Source: UBA6921 sp031363085 (GTDB taxonomy: Bacteria > Pseudomonadota > Gammaproteobacteria > SG8-11). From it: a stretch of 64,000 nt of DNA. Of this stretch, positions 16,696 through 25,262 are shown in pieces. Under the pieces are notes generated by a model. The model did no database searches and was not told the DNA's origin. It was given only the letters and a program-made list of their open reading frames with translations. The translations under genes and the position numbers were made by a program. The stretch is from positions 1-64,000 of the forward strand of contig JANLTU010000052.1 of NCBI GenBank assembly GCA_031363085.1, read 5' to 3'. Position 1 is the stretch's first letter. The number at the start of each line of letters is the position of its first letter.

Positions 16696-17618
16696 TCTGC
16701 CTCCAGCTTGGCAACGGCAAACCCATCGCGGCCGAAGTCATTGCCGTTGTAGAACACATAAAGCTTTCCGTTAATTTCTAAAGGCGCTGCATACATGATC
16801 GCGCTGGAGTCAAAGCTCCCGGGAGTAACATTAAGATTGAGCGCATTATCCATGCGGCGCCAAACATGCCCATCGTCTGATTCTGCATAGCCCAAGCGGT
16901 AAGAGCCAAATGACCGGCGTCGCACCGAGTAGAACATCCGGAATCCACTCCCAGGTTTTGGTATCACACACGGTCGACCAAACCCATGCTCATCCGGCTC
17001 GGTAATAGCAATTTGAATCTCTCCTTCATCTGGCCAATGAATACCATCCTTAGATTCTGCATAGCGAATGTCATACACCGGCATCGATTTACCATCCAAG
17101 TCTGTCCACTCACTTCCCGCCACATACCACAAGCGAAAACATTGCGGCCCAGTGCGGCAGTATGGGCCGCAGCGGAAATACAATTCCGTAGCGGTGCGCT
17201 CCAATACCGGCACTGGTGAATGTCGACGGAATGTCATGCCCCGATCTTCACTGATTGCCAAGCCAGTTAGCAGGCGATAGCGAATTTTGGTTCCCAGCTC
17301 GAAGCCCACGTAATACATGTACATCTTGCCGTCGCCTAAATCGGTAACCGAGCAAGTCAGTAATCCGTTTTCGTCGAAGGTTCCTGGCCTGCCCAAATCG
17401 AGTAGTGGCTGTTGAGACACGCCGAGCACTTTAAGCGGGTCTTTCGCTGACACATCCACATACCCCGGCCTACCGATTCCTGCGGCATCGCAGAACGTAA
17501 CAAAAACACGGACAGTCGATTTATTTAGCAGGATAGGCGTGGGAATCATGGCATGTGACTTCGCCCATGGCAGGCTGCTATCCGGCCCATAAACCAGCCC
17601 TAATTTTTTCCAGCGCAG
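16692..17618 (-). CDS. Five-bladed beta-propeller, glycosidase-like protein; probable CTG start
   Basis: The product is about 309 residues and looks like a GH43/GH32-type beta-propeller: repeated blades with 'W.....' strands and 'GRPGTFDENGLL', 'YYVGFELG', 'LAISEDRGMTF', 'WYVAGSEW', 'IRYAESKDGIHW', 'GFGRPCVI', 'LGYAESDDGHVW'. A catalytic set cannot be assigned with certainty. The first ATG is at 17549, but the frame upstream encodes 'WKKLGLVYGPDSSLPWAKSHA', the normal N-terminus of this family. No ATG, GTG or TTG exists between there and the in-frame stop at 17631; a CTG at 17616-17618 has AAGGA nine bases upstream and is the best start. It may process or bind polysaccharide precursors. Confidence 0.65.
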   Translation of the reverse strand: MRWKKLGLVYGPDSSLPWAKSHAMIPTPILLNKSTVRVFVTFCDAAGIGRPGYVDVSAKDPLKVLGVSQQPLLDLGRPGTFDENGLLTCSVTDLGDGKMYMYYVGFELGTKIRYRLLTGLAISEDRGMTFRRHSPVPVLERTATELYFRCGPYCRTGPQCFRLWYVAGSEWTDLDGKSMPVYDIRYAESKDGIHWPDEGEIQIAITEPDEHGFGRPCVIPKPGSGFRMFYSVRRRSFGSYRLGYAESDDGHVWRRMDNALNLNVTPGSFDSSAIMYAAPLEINGKLYVFYNGNDFGRDGFAVAKLEAE

Positions 17619-17623
17619 TTGTG

Positions 17624-18301
17624 CTATTCCTTAATTTTAAAAAAACGTGGCGCGGAGATCTTGGCAGGCTCTGGCTGTTCTGTCTTAAATAACGCACCAG
17701 CTTCTGTGTTCTTCATGATCGCTGCATTGGGGCCAATCCAGTTATCTATTCCGATCGTAACGTTATTGGCCAAGGTCGCATTCACACCTATAAAACTGTT
17801 TGCACCAATGTCGCAAAAACCAGAAATGACTACGTGGGAGGCAATAAAGCAGTTATCTCGAATAATCGAATGATGCCCAATATGGTTACCACTCCAAAGC
17901 ACAGCGTTGTTGCCAATCTTGACAAAAGGCTGAACAGTATTGTCCTCAAAAATAAAACAATGCTCGCCTACCTCAACATTACGCCAGACAAACGCATGAG
18001 AACTAACGTATGTAGCCAATTTGTAACCTTTTGCCTTGGCTGCGTTGGCTAGTCTCGTCCTTAACCGATTGAGCTGGGTATATACCGTGGCGACATAGAT
18101 ATCATGTAGGTCCGGACGAAAAATCGATTCCAACTCCTCAAATGGGACAATAGGCAATCCGAACATTTCTTGTTGCTTGAGATAGGCACGTTCCACCGAA
18201 AATCCGACCACCTCATAGTCTGAGTCTGCTTCAAAATACTCATAGGCAATTTGGGCAAAGGCACTGTCGCCAACAATCACCAGCTTCTTAGACTTTGTCA
18301 T
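17624..18301 (-). CDS. PglD/NeuD-like sugar acyltransferase
   Basis: A 225-residue protein. The N-terminal Rossmann-like PglD_N domain ('KLVIVGDSAFAQIAYEYFEADSDYEVVGF') is followed by a left-handed parallel beta-helix of hexapeptide repeats (about 95-205; 'VGEHCFIFEDNTVQPFVKIGNNAVLWSG', 'HHSIIRDNCFIASHVVISG', 'IGANSFIGVNATL'). His residues in 'NHIGHHS' fit the catalytic histidine of PglD. Such enzymes acetylate an amino or hydroxyl group of a nucleotide sugar using acetyl-CoA. It could N-acylate the 3-amino sugar made by the FdtA/FdtB-like pair. It ends where the propeller gene begins. Confidence 0.8.
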   Translation of the reverse strand: MTKSKKLVIVGDSAFAQIAYEYFEADSDYEVVGFSVERAYLKQQEMFGLPIVPFEELESIFRPDLHDIYVATVYTQLNRLRTRLANAAKAKGYKLATYVSSHAFVWRNVEVGEHCFIFEDNTVQPFVKIGNNAVLWSGNHIGHHSIIRDNCFIASHVVISGFCDIGANSFIGVNATLANNVTIGIDNWIGPNAAIMKNTEAGALFKTEQPEPAKISAPRFFKIKE

Positions 18302-18311
18302 GACATGCCCA

Positions 18312-19061
18312 CTATGGACGAGTGATTAAAATGTCTTCCCGACGATTCGCCATAGGAAGATTCGGATTTTGTGGAAGGACGTAGGCGTCGAAACCAGATG
18401 AACGGGCGCGCTGAAGTAATGCGAATACCACAGCATCATCAATTTGATCATGTTCTATTTGGTTGAATACCGCGCTGGGTGGCTCTATCGTTTTCATAAA
18501 CTTCTGGTGAAATTTAATCCCAGTCGCGCTAGCAAAGAACCGCTTGCGTTTTGAAATATTCGGTATATCGCCAATCAACATCTGCCCACCCGGGGCAAGC
18601 AGCGACAAGGATGCATCAAGAAATCTGAAGAACGCTACGTCAACAAGAACGTAATGAAGAACGCTGTAGCAAAGAATGGCATCTACCTTACCCTGGAGCG
18701 CTGCAATTCTTTCGGGGCAATTCGGATAAAGGGCAGCCGTCTTTTTAATGAAAGGAGCTTCTGGAAGGAGTGCCAGCATCTCCGCGCTATCAATGAGCTG
18801 CAACTCGTGTCCATTGCTGCGACATAGATCGATGACCATCATCGGCAAATCGCTGCAGCCTGGGCCAATATCTAGCACCATTTTTTTCTGAGCATCCAAC
18901 AAAGTTAGCTTGGTTCGAATGTCTGCGAGGATATTCTCCTCATGCCCCTGCCGATAACTGTCCGGGAAACCAATGCGCTCGAACTTGGAAAGCGTCTTGT
19001 CCTGCGCAAAACGTCTAAAATCTTCGAACCCGATATTGGTGAATGTCTTGTTACTGGACAT
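18312..19061 (-). CDS. Class I SAM-dependent methyltransferase
   Basis: A 249-residue protein; the ATG at 19061 is preferred over an upstream in-frame TTG. Motif I is 'KMVLDIGPGCSDLPMMVIDL', with motif II/III 'LQLIDSAEMLALLP' and 'VDAILCYSVLHYVLVDV', and the post-motif 'LSLLAPGGQMLIGDIPN'. This is the usual class I fold for small-molecule or sugar methylation. In this cluster it probably O-methylates a sugar of the polysaccharide. It precedes the PglD-like gene by 10 bp. Confidence 0.8.
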   Translation of the reverse strand: MSSNKTFTNIGFEDFRRFAQDKTLSKFERIGFPDSYRQGHEENILADIRTKLTLLDAQKKMVLDIGPGCSDLPMMVIDLCRSNGHELQLIDSAEMLALLPEAPFIKKTAALYPNCPERIAALQGKVDAILCYSVLHYVLVDVAFFRFLDASLSLLAPGGQMLIGDIPNISKRKRFFASATGIKFHQKFMKTIEPPSAVFNQIEHDQIDDAVVFALLQRARSSGFDAYVLPQNPNLPMANRREDILITRP

Positions 19062-19128
19062 ATCACTAGCCACTCCCAAATGTGTATTTTTCCGTGCCTA
19101 ACTTTTCAAACTACTCAGTACGTTAATA

Positions 19129-21981
19129 CTAGTCTGTTGTTTCTGGTTTTGAAGCACCGATAAATCCCAGCTCACCGATAAGAAGTGAAACAGGCCTGCC
19201 GTCGCCATTAGGCAGGCGTTGCAACGCACTACTTTCGACCTGAACTTTTACACTTGCACCGTCGCCGATCATCCCAGCGATCGGAATTGAAATCTTGAAG
19301 TCCCCTTTTGTATGCACACCTGTATACATAACTTGATCGTTAATCCTAAGAGTGAGCGTCGTACTGAAGGGTGCTCCGCCTATGTCCGGTATTTGGCCAT
19401 TAAAATGTAGCACCCCCTGACTCCCTTCGATTGGTGCCGCTAGCACAGCATAGGCCACATCAGACATCCATCCATCTTCAAAAATACCTGAGTATTCCAA
19501 ACCAGGATCCTCTAGCGAGGATGGAAAACTTTTCAGCGCCAGCGGCCTTTTGAACGCAGCATGTTGCTCAGGTGTGATATAGGAAATATCCCGAGCAAAC
19601 GCGACCGTTTTTCTAATGTCGAGCTTAATGTTGTTACCAAACCATCCCATTGGGCCGGCTCGTTCAGTCTGGAAAAAAGAGCCTTCCCGACCAAAATCAA
19701 GTCCCAAATAATCTGAGTGAGCAATTATGCGGGGGCTTATTGGTACACTGACTACCCTGGCTGAACCACGTCCAACTAAGGGGAGCGAAACAATGAAACT
19801 CCCTACTGCCTTAACGGGGGGCAGTAAAAAATCATCTTGTTGATTCATGGATGCAGATAACGACAACAGCACCCTTGATGCTTGCTTTGTCCCCAATACT
19901 TCGTAGAGATGGTATCGCCCAACACTAGAAAATGTTTGTCCGATGAATAACGGATCCTGCTCAATTCCCCAGATAGCTACCCCACCTTCAGCGAGACTAC
20001 GTTTTCCAACATAGCTCGTACCCAACGATGTTTGTCTAAACACGAGATGGTTTTGCAAATCACGAATGGGCTGCAAGTAGAACTTGCGCCCAGGCGACTG
20101 AATAAACCGATTGATTGGTGAGAATTCTTTGCTTGCCGTGATCAACGTGTCCGTCTTTAAGTTGTCGTATCCTGACGCCTTAAATTTAGCTGACTCTGCT
20201 GCTAGAGTTGGATCGAAGTAAAATTCACCATCTTCGACCGCAGTCCCAGTTATCTTCAATCTTTCGCTTTTACTTAATGTTTCAGCGAATTTTTCAGCAA
20301 GAAACTCCCGCGTTGATGGTAATGCGGCGGCGCTAAAAACTACGCCCTTAAAGTAGTACGCCTGAAGCAAAAATAGCTCTCGTAACGATGCATCAGAATA
20401 AACTGTCGTTGCTTTCATCAAACGTGCAGCGCTGCTCAAATCTTTTAGCTGCTCGCCAAGCCCTGCTGTGGATGCGAACGGAACCCTTGACTGCCCAATA
20501 TCAACCGATACTCTCTTGATATTCGTCACCAGTGCAGGAATAAAAGATACGCCAAGAAAAGCTAGGCTAACTTGAAAAAGAAGTCGTCGCTTCAAATACA
20601 GTGTGGCGAAGGCAACGCATGTTGCCAGCATGAACGGCTGAATAAACATGGCAATCTTGAATAACCCGAAACCATTGCCACCGAAGAACATGGGCAACGA
20701 GGCGGCCAACATAACTATCGCCATAAGAGCCGAAGGCATGCCCCTAATGCCTCCAAGCAAACAGAAGCCTACAAGCAAGAGTGTCGCTATTAGGCCGAGG
20801 ACCACTACCAGTGAATTTGCGTTAGCACCTAAGGATATCCACCCCCAGAGCAATGCACCGTTACTAGGAATGAAGAAATAGGGGAATAAGGACAAGCCGT
20901 CACCCTGAATAGTCATTGCCGCCGACTTGAATGAACCGCCCATCGCGCCCGCAATAAACTTCACTACATCAAAAAGGTAACTGTTTAACAACAGAACGAC
21001 GCCTAATGCGACCACAGCAATCGTTCGTAAATAAACCTTGCGCGATTTTGCATCTACCCATTTTTTCCATCTCGCCGCTTCAGTTAGCAACACAAAAAGC
21101 CCAAAGAAAGGAACAACCTCCGAGTACGCAACTGCCAAGGCACTGAACAGTAAAATCGTAACGACCGGCCACGCAATCGCTGCGCCATGTTGCATCGTTT
21201 TCACATAGGCGACACACAGGCCTACCAGCAAAGCCAAGCCTGCCGCTTGCGCTAACAACTGCATCGTTACTTCAAGCGATAACAATGGCGAAAGTGCGAC
21301 GAGCCCCATCGCCCAAAGCGCAGGGATCCACTTTCGCGACGAGACCAAAGTTAAAGCACCGGCACCTGCTGCCACACAAACATGGAACGCCACAATTAGC
21401 GGCATATACACCTGATGAGCAGTTAGACCGCTCACACTGACAAGCTGAGCGAGCAAGATGTCCACCCCCGAGCGGTGACCCAATTCGTTTGGAAAAAACC
21501 AGTACGCAAGCGAGTGATCACTGTCATCGTTAATATTTCCGGATTCCGGCAGCTCGGAATATCCGTAGTCCAAAAACCGGGCGGATGACAAACTGTAAAA
21601 ACTCATATCGCCATTCACAAAAGCCAGCCATCCGAACCCAAACTTTAAAAATGACCAAACAAAAGGAGCCATCGCAATCAGCACGCATAAGCCGAACATC
21701 AAAACGGCGTGTCGTTTCCAGACCATTCGCAGAGTAAGCAGGGAATAACCCACAAGCAAAATTCCGGAAAGCAATAGTGGCATCGCAACTGATTTTATAG
21801 GGAAACCAATACGGCTCAACGTAAATAGCGCAACCACATTAACAGCCAAACCAACAGCCGGAGCAAGAAGCATACGCAGATGAAAGTCGGTGCGGAAGCG
21901 CGCGATGGAAAACAGGCCGAGACCGGCGAGCACCCACATAAACACTAACGACAAAGAAAAAATAATAACCAAAAATTTCAA
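19129..21981 (-). CDS. Large polytopic membrane protein with C-terminal periplasmic domain
   Basis: A 950-residue protein. The first roughly 480 residues contain a dozen or more hydrophobic helices, with large early loops that include acidic and aromatic residues ('NGDMSFYSLSSARFLDYGYS' near residue 125), reminiscent of GT-C glycosyltransferases. The C-terminal 450 residues are soluble and beta-rich ('FSSVGRYHLYEVLG', 'FFQTERAGPMGWFGNNI', 'GISGIFEDGWMSDV'-like region, 'LRINDQVMYTGVH'), probably in the periplasm. A GtrC-like role, transferring a bactoprenol-linked sugar from GtrA/GtrB onto the polysaccharide, is a reasonable guess but unproven. No family name can be given with confidence. Confidence 0.65.
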   Translation of the reverse strand: MKFLVIIFSLSLVFMWVLAGLGLFSIARFRTDFHLRMLLAPAVGLAVNVVALFTLSRIGFPIKSVAMPLLLSGILLVGYSLLTLRMVWKRHAVLMFGLCVLIAMAPFVWSFLKFGFGWLAFVNGDMSFYSLSSARFLDYGYSELPESGNINDDSDHSLAYWFFPNELGHRSGVDILLAQLVSVSGLTAHQVYMPLIVAFHVCVAAGAGALTLVSSRKWIPALWAMGLVALSPLLSLEVTMQLLAQAAGLALLVGLCVAYVKTMQHGAAIAWPVVTILLFSALAVAYSEVVPFFGLFVLLTEAARWKKWVDAKSRKVYLRTIAVVALGVVLLLNSYLFDVVKFIAGAMGGSFKSAAMTIQGDGLSLFPYFFIPSNGALLWGWISLGANANSLVVVLGLIATLLLVGFCLLGGIRGMPSALMAIVMLAASLPMFFGGNGFGLFKIAMFIQPFMLATCVAFATLYLKRRLLFQVSLAFLGVSFIPALVTNIKRVSVDIGQSRVPFASTAGLGEQLKDLSSAARLMKATTVYSDASLRELFLLQAYYFKGVVFSAAALPSTREFLAEKFAETLSKSERLKITGTAVEDGEFYFDPTLAAESAKFKASGYDNLKTDTLITASKEFSPINRFIQSPGRKFYLQPIRDLQNHLVFRQTSLGTSYVGKRSLAEGGVAIWGIEQDPLFIGQTFSSVGRYHLYEVLGTKQASRVLLSLSASMNQQDDFLLPPVKAVGSFIVSLPLVGRGSARVVSVPISPRIIAHSDYLGLDFGREGSFFQTERAGPMGWFGNNIKLDIRKTVAFARDISYITPEQHAAFKRPLALKSFPSSLEDPGLEYSGIFEDGWMSDVAYAVLAAPIEGSQGVLHFNGQIPDIGGAPFSTTLTLRINDQVMYTGVHTKGDFKISIPIAGMIGDGASVKVQVESSALQRLPNGDGRPVSLLIGELGFIGASKPETTD

Positions 21982-22136
21982 CCTGCTTTAATACTACGCT
22001 AGTCACGGCTTGATCTAACAGTTGCCTATTTTTCTGGTGGTGCCTGTCAAATCAAGTTTGAGCAATCCAATTTATCTCCAGATTCGTTTGCCGTCTTCCT
22101 GTTGTATGGCCATTGATCTGCGTCAGATAAATTTCG

Positions 22137-24170
22137 TTACCACTTGTTTCGCAATTGCATAAAGATGTCGTTTGCCAAGAAAGAACTGCCATATCTCGAC
22201 AAATGATTCCAGTCACTATAGAGCAACTTTCCATTGTCAATAATCTTGCAAACACCATTACTGCAAAGTTTCTTTTGTGGATCATAAAAAAGGACATCTG
22301 GATATGAGGCAACCAGCTCGCCCACATATGCCCTATATTTGGACTGATCAATCAGATTTGTTGTGAATTCACTTGGGCACAATGGCGTCTTACTTATTAA
22401 TTTACTCAATACTTTCTCAATCGGCCTTTCTTGAGATAGACACGCCTCAGGATCGAATCCCAAAGCCGGATTATCAATAACAAACACAACTTTTCTTCCG
22501 ATGGAAAGAAAGTAATCTATCGTCTTTTTATATCCATCTATATAGAATTTTGCGAATTCATCGCCTTTGTCTGTCCACCCATAAAATCCCACCACAAAAA
22601 CAAATTGTATGCTCTTCGTTTTTTCGATTATGTCGAACGCCAATTTCAGTTGTTTTCCACACCCATCTCTTGAGTCCCAATCTAGAGTGGCATAGCACGA
22701 ACCGGCCCCCATAAAAATGGCTTGGCTAAATTTCGTATCACTAGATTCTTTTAACCCTAAAAAAAGTTGCCCTGCGTGGGAGTCACCTATTACCGCCACC
22801 ACAGGATCCCCATCTTTTTTTGCACACCATGTATTTGCAATCAGCGGTGTATATATGTCTGAACAGTCACGAGCACCTTCGTAAAACCCCCCGTGTCGAT
22901 ACTTGAGATCATTAGTGACTCCACCGTCGAGCATGCCAATCCTAAAGCCGAGTCCATCTTGACGATAAGTGTAGTATCCGATTGCACCAACGCTGATTGC
23001 CAGAAAAATAAGAATCCAGACAATTCGCAACTTCTTTAATCCAAACCTCACAGGATTCTCGATGAACCTATAAGTCAACCAAGCCAGTGTAATACTGACA
23101 ACCACCGCGCCAATACGCACACCAATAGAGGGCATTTCAGAAGCTAATATTCGTGAAAATGAGAGCAGCGGCCAATGCCACAGATACAGCGGATAACTAA
23201 TCAATCCAAACCATACCAGCACACGGCTTGATAGAATCACACGGTTTAACCACGCCTGCGACCCGGCCGAAATTACCAGAACAGCACCAAGTGTTGGCAA
23301 CAAAGCCCACCAACCTGGAAATTGTCTTTCTTTGGTAATAAGGATAATGCCAATGACAATTAATACGGCACCAAAAACAGATTGGACGTTACACAATATG
23401 CTGCCATTGGTTTCTCTCACTTGCTCATGGAATATGCGAGCCAGCCGAGTATCAAGTCTGTGCTGGAACTTGGCGAGAACGCTCTGTTTGTGGAGCGTCA
23501 CATAAGCCAAAACAGAACCCATTAACAGCTCCCAAAAGCGAGTTTGCGGCGAATAGAAAGCTGCCACCGTGTCGCTTCGCACGTAAACAACGTTCAGCAC
23601 AAATGAAATGAGAGCGATAACAAGCGTAGTCACTAGGAAATTAAATCGCTTTTTCCAGGCAAGCCAGAGCAACAGTGGCCACACAACGTAATACTGTTCT
23701 TCAATACCAAGCGACCAAATGTGTAGCAGTGGTTTTGTTTCTGCGGCATTGTCAAAATAGCCATTTTCATTCCAGAATAAAAAATTGGAAACAAAGGCAG
23801 CGCTTCCCGTAATGTGCTTGCCCAATTGTTTGTATTCATCGGCAAGTAGTGCAAACCAGCCGAATGTAAAGCAAGCCATCAATACCAACAGTAAGGCAGG
23901 AAATATGCGCCTGATGCGTCGACTATAAAATTCAATAAAACTGAAGCTGTTGCGTTCCAAGCTAGAAATGATAATGGTTGAGATCAAATAGCCAGAGATA
24001 ACGAAAAATATATCAACACCGATGAAACCGCCTTTAACCCAAAAAGGAAATGCGTGAAAACCAACGACGGAGAGAATTGCAATTGCACGCAATCCATCAA
24101 TGTCAGCACGATATTTTGGGTGAGTTAAATGCTCAGAATTATCCGAAGGAGCAGCAGTCTTAGATGTCAT
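22137..24170 (-). CDS. OafA/YrhL-type acyltransferase with SGNH domain
   Basis: A 677-residue inner-membrane protein. Residues 15 to about 390 are an acyltransferase-3 domain with about ten helices: 'YRADIDGLRAIAILSVVGFHAF', 'GGFIGVDIFFVISGYLIS', 'RRIRRIFPALL', 'HIWSLGIEEQYYVVWPLL'. The C-terminal periplasmic part is an SGNH esterase-like domain with 'VVAVIGDSHAGQL' (catalytic Ser) and 'SDWNHLSRYGS' (Asp-x-x-His). Such fusions O-acetylate O-antigen sugars (OafA, OafB). The stretch is visibly A/T-rich compared with flanking housekeeping genes. The gene stands apart with about 150 bp on either side. Confidence 0.9.
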   Translation of the reverse strand: MTSKTAAPSDNSEHLTHPKYRADIDGLRAIAILSVVGFHAFPFWVKGGFIGVDIFFVISGYLISTIIISSLERNSFSFIEFYSRRIRRIFPALLLVLMACFTFGWFALLADEYKQLGKHITGSAAFVSNFLFWNENGYFDNAAETKPLLHIWSLGIEEQYYVVWPLLLWLAWKKRFNFLVTTLVIALISFVLNVVYVRSDTVAAFYSPQTRFWELLMGSVLAYVTLHKQSVLAKFQHRLDTRLARIFHEQVRETNGSILCNVQSVFGAVLIVIGIILITKERQFPGWWALLPTLGAVLVISAGSQAWLNRVILSSRVLVWFGLISYPLYLWHWPLLSFSRILASEMPSIGVRIGAVVVSITLAWLTYRFIENPVRFGLKKLRIVWILIFLAISVGAIGYYTYRQDGLGFRIGMLDGGVTNDLKYRHGGFYEGARDCSDIYTPLIANTWCAKKDGDPVVAVIGDSHAGQLFLGLKESSDTKFSQAIFMGAGSCYATLDWDSRDGCGKQLKLAFDIIEKTKSIQFVFVVGFYGWTDKGDEFAKFYIDGYKKTIDYFLSIGRKVVFVIDNPALGFDPEACLSQERPIEKVLSKLISKTPLCPSEFTTNLIDQSKYRAYVGELVASYPDVLFYDPQKKLCSNGVCKIIDNGKLLYSDWNHLSRYGSSFLANDIFMQLRNKW

Positions 24171-24311
24171 TACGTTAAAACAACCTTATTTCTGTATTTC
24201 TGTAATTATGTGGACGGAGGGCGACCTGTATCAGTCGTAACTCGAACTGAACTGTTACCTGAGATCAAATAAATACTGGTTGAAATCACTTCTGTTGTTT
24301 GCTGCGGTGGT

Positions 24312-24689
24312 TTACTCAACCGCCTTGCCTTGCAACACGCCACGCACGAAGGTTGCCTCGTTTAACTTCTGCCCACTGTCGCTCCAGTTAATGCTGGTGC
24401 CATCCAATACGCCATCGGCATAGGTTGCTTCGGCCTTCGTCGCGCCGCTTTCGTAGTAGGCAAGTGTCTTGCCATCCAACACCCCAAATTTGTACTGCGC
24501 CTCGCTCATCTTCGTACCGTTTTCGTAGTACATCACCGCGTGACCGTTCAGCAGGCCATTTTTTGTTTGCGCCTCCGACATGATCTTGCCCGAGGGATAA
24601 TAAGAACGGCCCAGTTCCTTTTGCCAGCACCCGGAGGCCATCAGCAACACGAAGGATAGACCAATAATTCCAAAGATGTTTCGGATCAT
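24312..24689 (-). CDS. Lipoprotein with MORN-type repeats
   Basis: A 125-residue lipoprotein. The signal peptide ends in the lipobox ASGC (Cys21). The mature part has four repeats of about 24 residues built on 'G......YYENGTKMSEAQYKFGVLDGKT', the MORN_2 pattern found in YwqK-type proteins. These beta-hairpin repeats bind lipid, glycan or protein in other settings; here the ligand is unknown. It follows the DUF7024-like lipoprotein gene by 13 bp, and both are downstream of the coiled-coil glycosyltransferase gene. Confidence 0.75.
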   Translation of the reverse strand: MIRNIFGIIGLSFVLLMASGCWQKELGRSYYPSGKIMSEAQTKNGLLNGHAVMYYENGTKMSEAQYKFGVLDGKTLAYYESGATKAEATYADGVLDGTSINWSDSGQKLNEATFVRGVLQGKAVE

Positions 24690-24702
24690 CGCTTTTCTCT
24701 AC

Positions 24703-25260
24703 TCACTCATAAATTTTTAATTGCCCGAGCGCGACGCCCAGCCTGCGCTCGTCGGTGCTGCCAGCGAGTGTTTTTGGTGAGGTGGCGAAAGGTATCTTTA
24801 TTTTTATTGCGTCGGCTTTTTTAACGTCGGCAAAAAGCAATGTGACTTTTTGCATGCTTTCCGGGTGCCCAGCGGCAAGCGAAAACTCCTGCTCGTTACT
24901 GCCGATGAGCATTTTTATCGGTTTGCCGACATTCGGCCCAAACGCCGCCGCATCCAATTCAACAGTAAATTTAGAGGGCAGCGGATTCGCTAGACCGATA
25001 GTGACCTCATCGCCTACCGACCACCTGCCAAACGATTCTTTCTCACCGATGCCGTTCATCGTCGTAACAAAAATCGGGGAACCATCCAGTTTGAAATTAA
25101 TTCCCTCTGCCGGAGTCGCTTGGTACTTGACGATAGGCGGATGGGCTTTCGCATCCGCCGTTGCATTTGCTGGCTCGGCGGTTTTCTGAGCGCTACGATC
25201 TCCGCATCCCGATAACGCGCACACGATCATTGCAATGGATACCCCATAATGTTTTTTCAT
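24703..25260 (-). CDS. Lipoprotein with OpgB/DUF7024-like C-terminal domain
   Basis: A 185-residue lipoprotein with lipobox LSGC (Cys19) and a short Ala/Thr-rich linker. From residue 50 it has 'GINFKLDGSPIFV', 'GIGEKESFGRWSVGDEVTIGLANPLP', 'FTVELDAAAFGPNVGKPIKM', 'QEFSL', 'FATSPKTLAG', and 'DERRLGVALGQLKIYE'. This beta-rich module resembles one I recall at the C-terminus of large glycan-modifying membrane proteins (OpgB-like or membrane glycosyltransferases; DUF7024). A free-standing lipoprotein form is less usual. It starts two bases after the stop codon of the coiled-coil glycosyltransferase gene, so joint function in polysaccharide display is possible. Confidence 0.6.
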   Translation of the reverse strand: MKKHYGVSIAMIVCALSGCGDRSAQKTAEPANATADAKAHPPIVKYQATPAEGINFKLDGSPIFVTTMNGIGEKESFGRWSVGDEVTIGLANPLPSKFTVELDAAAFGPNVGKPIKMLIGSNEQEFSLAAGHPESMQKVTLLFADVKKADAIKIKIPFATSPKTLAGSTDERRLGVALGQLKIYE

Positions 25261-25262
25261 TG

